Source: DATCRE01 sp964235605 (GTDB lineage: Bacteria; Bacteroidota; Bacteroidia; Cytophagales; Cyclobacteriaceae). From it: a stretch of 64,000 nucleotides of DNA. Where the stretch lies: assembly GCA_964235605.1 (NCBI GenBank), contig CAXSCR010000012.1, positions 20,226-84,225 of the forward strand, given 5' to 3'. The translations under genes and the position numbers were made by a program. This document shows, one piece after another, positions 62,444-64,000 of this stretch; positions within the stretch are counted from its first letter, which is position 1; every line of letters begins with the position of its first letter. The notes beneath the pieces were generated by a model. That model was given only the letters and a program-made list of their open reading frames with translations, had not been told where the DNA came from and searched no databases.

Positions 62444-63679
62444 ATGACAATTGCAACGATCAATTCTAAATTGAAGCTCATGATGGATAAACCCTTGAGA
62501 ATACTAGTCCTTGAAGATATGGAGGACGATTTGGAGCTAATTGAATATACGCTTCAAAAAGCTGACTTAAAATTCAAAACTAAACGGGTTGATACACGTG
62601 AGGAATATATCAAGGCTTTGAAGCAAAATGAAATGGATGTTATTTTATCTGATCATTTTCTTCCACAATTTAACTCACAAGAAGCATTGGCACTTTATCG
62701 TGAAGCTGGACTACAAATCCCGTTCATATTAGTAACAGGCGCTATTTCAGAGGAATTTGCTGTTAATACCTTAAAGCAAGGCGCAGATGACTATGTTCTA
62801 AAATCCAATTTAACAAGATTACCTACGGCTATAATCAATGCGTTAAAACAACGGGAGGCGGAAGCCGATAAAATGCAAGCCAATAACATATTGCGCACGC
62901 AATATGAAGAACTAATAAAAATCAATAAAGAATTAGACAGCTTCGTATATAGTGTATCTCATAATTTACGTGCGCCTTTACGCTCTGTATTAGGTCTTGT
63001 AGGCATTGCAAAAATGGAGGATGCAGAACGGGGAAATTATTTTAAAGATTACTTTAAGATGATGGAAGACAGCATGCATAAGCTAGATGAAACCTTGAGA
63101 GAAATTTTAGACTACTCACGTAACGCACGCCAAGAAGTAAATCAAGATCTAATTGACATGCGCAAGATTATAACTGAAAACTTGGAGCGCATGCAGTATA
63201 TGCCCGGCTCATCTAGGATTTCGAAAGAGTTGATTATAGAAGAAGAGTCTCCATTTTTATCTGATAAATACCGCATATCTTTTATTGTTAATAATCTTAT
63301 TTCAAATGCGATTAAGTATTACGATAATAGTAAAGAAGATCCATTTCTAAGAATATACATTAAGATGTCACCCGATATGGTTAAGATGGAGTTTGAAGAT
63401 AATGGGATCGGTATTGGGCAAGAGTATTTAGATAAAGTCTTCGACATGTTTTTTAGAGCGACTCACAACAATGAGGGGGCAGGATTAGGATTATATATAG
63501 TTCGTGAAGCAGTGGAAAAATTAAAAGGAGAAATTACAATCGAGTCAAATTTAAAAGTTGGTACTAAGTTTACCATTCAAATCCCCAACAACTATAACAA
63601 GCCAGAACAACCACAACTATCTGGAAGTCTATCACAACTTACTGTTCCTCAAAAAGAGTTAATGAAGACATCTAAATAA
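62444..63679 (+). CDS. Receiver-histidine kinase (N-terminal REC, C-terminal HisKA-HATPase)
   Basis: From ATG 62444 the protein has 411 residues. A CheY-like receiver (about 17-135) has the acidic residues LEDMEDD and the acceptor Asp in DVILSDHFLPQF. A short coiled linker (about 140-165) leads to a HisKA phospho-accepting helix DSFVYSVSHNLRAPLRSVLG (about 168-187). The HATPase domain (about 250-390) has NNLISNAIKYYD (N box), DNGIGIG (G1), KVFDMFFRAT and GAGLGLYIVREA (G2). The receiver precedes the kinase, the reverse of most hybrids, so phosphate input may gate the kinase. An earlier TTG at 62435 is possible. No cognate effector is adjacent. Confidence 0.93.
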   Translation: MTIATINSKLKLMMDKPLRILVLEDMEDDLELIEYTLQKADLKFKTKRVDTREEYIKALKQNEMDVILSDHFLPQFNSQEALALYREAGLQIPFILVTGAISEEFAVNTLKQGADDYVLKSNLTRLPTAIINALKQREAEADKMQANNILRTQYEELIKINKELDSFVYSVSHNLRAPLRSVLGLVGIAKMEDAERGNYFKDYFKMMEDSMHKLDETLREILDYSRNARQEVNQDLIDMRKIITENLERMQYMPGSSRISKELIIEEESPFLSDKYRISFIVNNLISNAIKYYDNSKEDPFLRIYIKMSPDMVKMEFEDNGIGIGQEYLDKVFDMFFRATHNNEGAGLGLYIVREAVEKLKGEITIESNLKVGTKFTIQIPNNYNKPEQPQLSGSLSQLTVPQKELMKTSK

Positions 63680-63880
63680 TTTTCAAACATTACAAATCAG
63701 ACCTTAATAAGACGTATGGTTGTCTCGTTTGAATTACCACTATTAGCATTCATTTTCTGTAACTCAGGTTTCTAAAATTCTAATATATTTTGCTGGCATT
63801 GGTTATTAGAAAGAACTAACTGTTGTACGCTTGTTATCCGTTAGATATAGCGTTTAAGGTCAAGATAACTTTAATAAATA
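63680..63880. other. Intergenic stretch after the receiver-histidine kinase
   Basis: These 201 bp have no gene, repeat or terminator that I can support. Confidence 0.4.
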
Positions 63881-64000
63881 GGGTCTGCTGAAAAAGTAAA
63901 TATTGATATTTTTTGGGTGCGGCTTTGAAGACGACACCCATTTGCAACAGCGGTTCAGCGACAAAAAAAGAATAGTTGATAGTGTTTGATTATGAGCGGG
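63881..64000. mobile_element. Possible terminus of an insertion sequence (runs beyond window)
   Basis: GGGTCTGCTGAAAAAGT at 63881 resembles the inverted-repeat ends of several transposase families, and the following 100 bp contain no gene of the chromosome type seen elsewhere. No transposase frame or second end is visible because the window stops. This is weak evidence. Confidence 0.35.

Overview
The window comes from a member of the Bacteroidota, most likely the Cytophagales. The support is moderate-to-low GC, TonB-dependent receptor, TPR and beta-barrel proteins, weak or absent Shine-Dalgarno sites, TAnnTTTG-type -7 promoter boxes, and a single-chain PurL. It is mostly ordinary chromosome with a few accessory and decaying stretches.

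Layout. 1-7.6 kb: the 5' part of recQ, then TraB/GumN, enoyl-CoA hydratase, ComEC and PhoH on the minus strand, and a SAM hydroxide adenosyltransferase on the plus strand. 7.6-8.7 kb: a heptamer-repeat block, tRNA-Leu(CAA), a terminator and a small frameshifted UVR-motif gene. 8.7-12.6 kb: a three-gene family 2A encapsulin operon (shell, cysteine desulfurase cargo, EpsC-type serine acetyltransferase), which fits a sulfur/cysteine nanocompartment. 12.6-19.5 kb: a tightly coupled six-gene minus-strand operon with three AhpD-like proteins (identical Glu47/Cys59/Cys62/His66), a TonB-dependent receptor, an MFS transporter and a DUF3179 protein. I know of no described system with this composition. 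19.5-25 kb: a decayed zone with a frameshifted fic gene, a stop-interrupted reading frame, small envelope proteins, a GIY-YIG protein, a J-domain relic and a stand-alone receiver protein.

25-35 kb: trmB-folC, a beta-barrel fragment, a TonB-like protein, a SPOR protein, a plugless outer-membrane barrel and a very large TPR protein, all minus. 35-43 kb: an alpha/beta hydrolase, purL, a decayed DUF4136 lipoprotein, tRNA-Gln, then prs, rplY and pth. 43-53.4 kb: small conserved genes, DUF1573, trpS, a phosphohexomutase, mtaB, a LolD-like ATPase, sucC and an outer-membrane protein. 53.4-54.6 kb: a gene-free stretch with a candidate structured RNA and strong terminators. 54.6-58.3 kb: a LacI-type regulator and a GH31 glucosidase. 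58.8-64 kb: a TPR membrane protein without an output domain, a 43-residue membrane peptide, a thioredoxin-like protein, a YkgJ cysteine-cluster protein, a receiver-histidine kinase, and what may be the edge of an insertion sequence.

The most unusual non-coding signal is a set of degenerate tandem repeats with a fixed 7-bp period in at least seven intergenic gaps. Most loci use a different heptamer, and some are arranged as two long inverted arms, so the shared property is the period and hairpin layout rather than the sequence.
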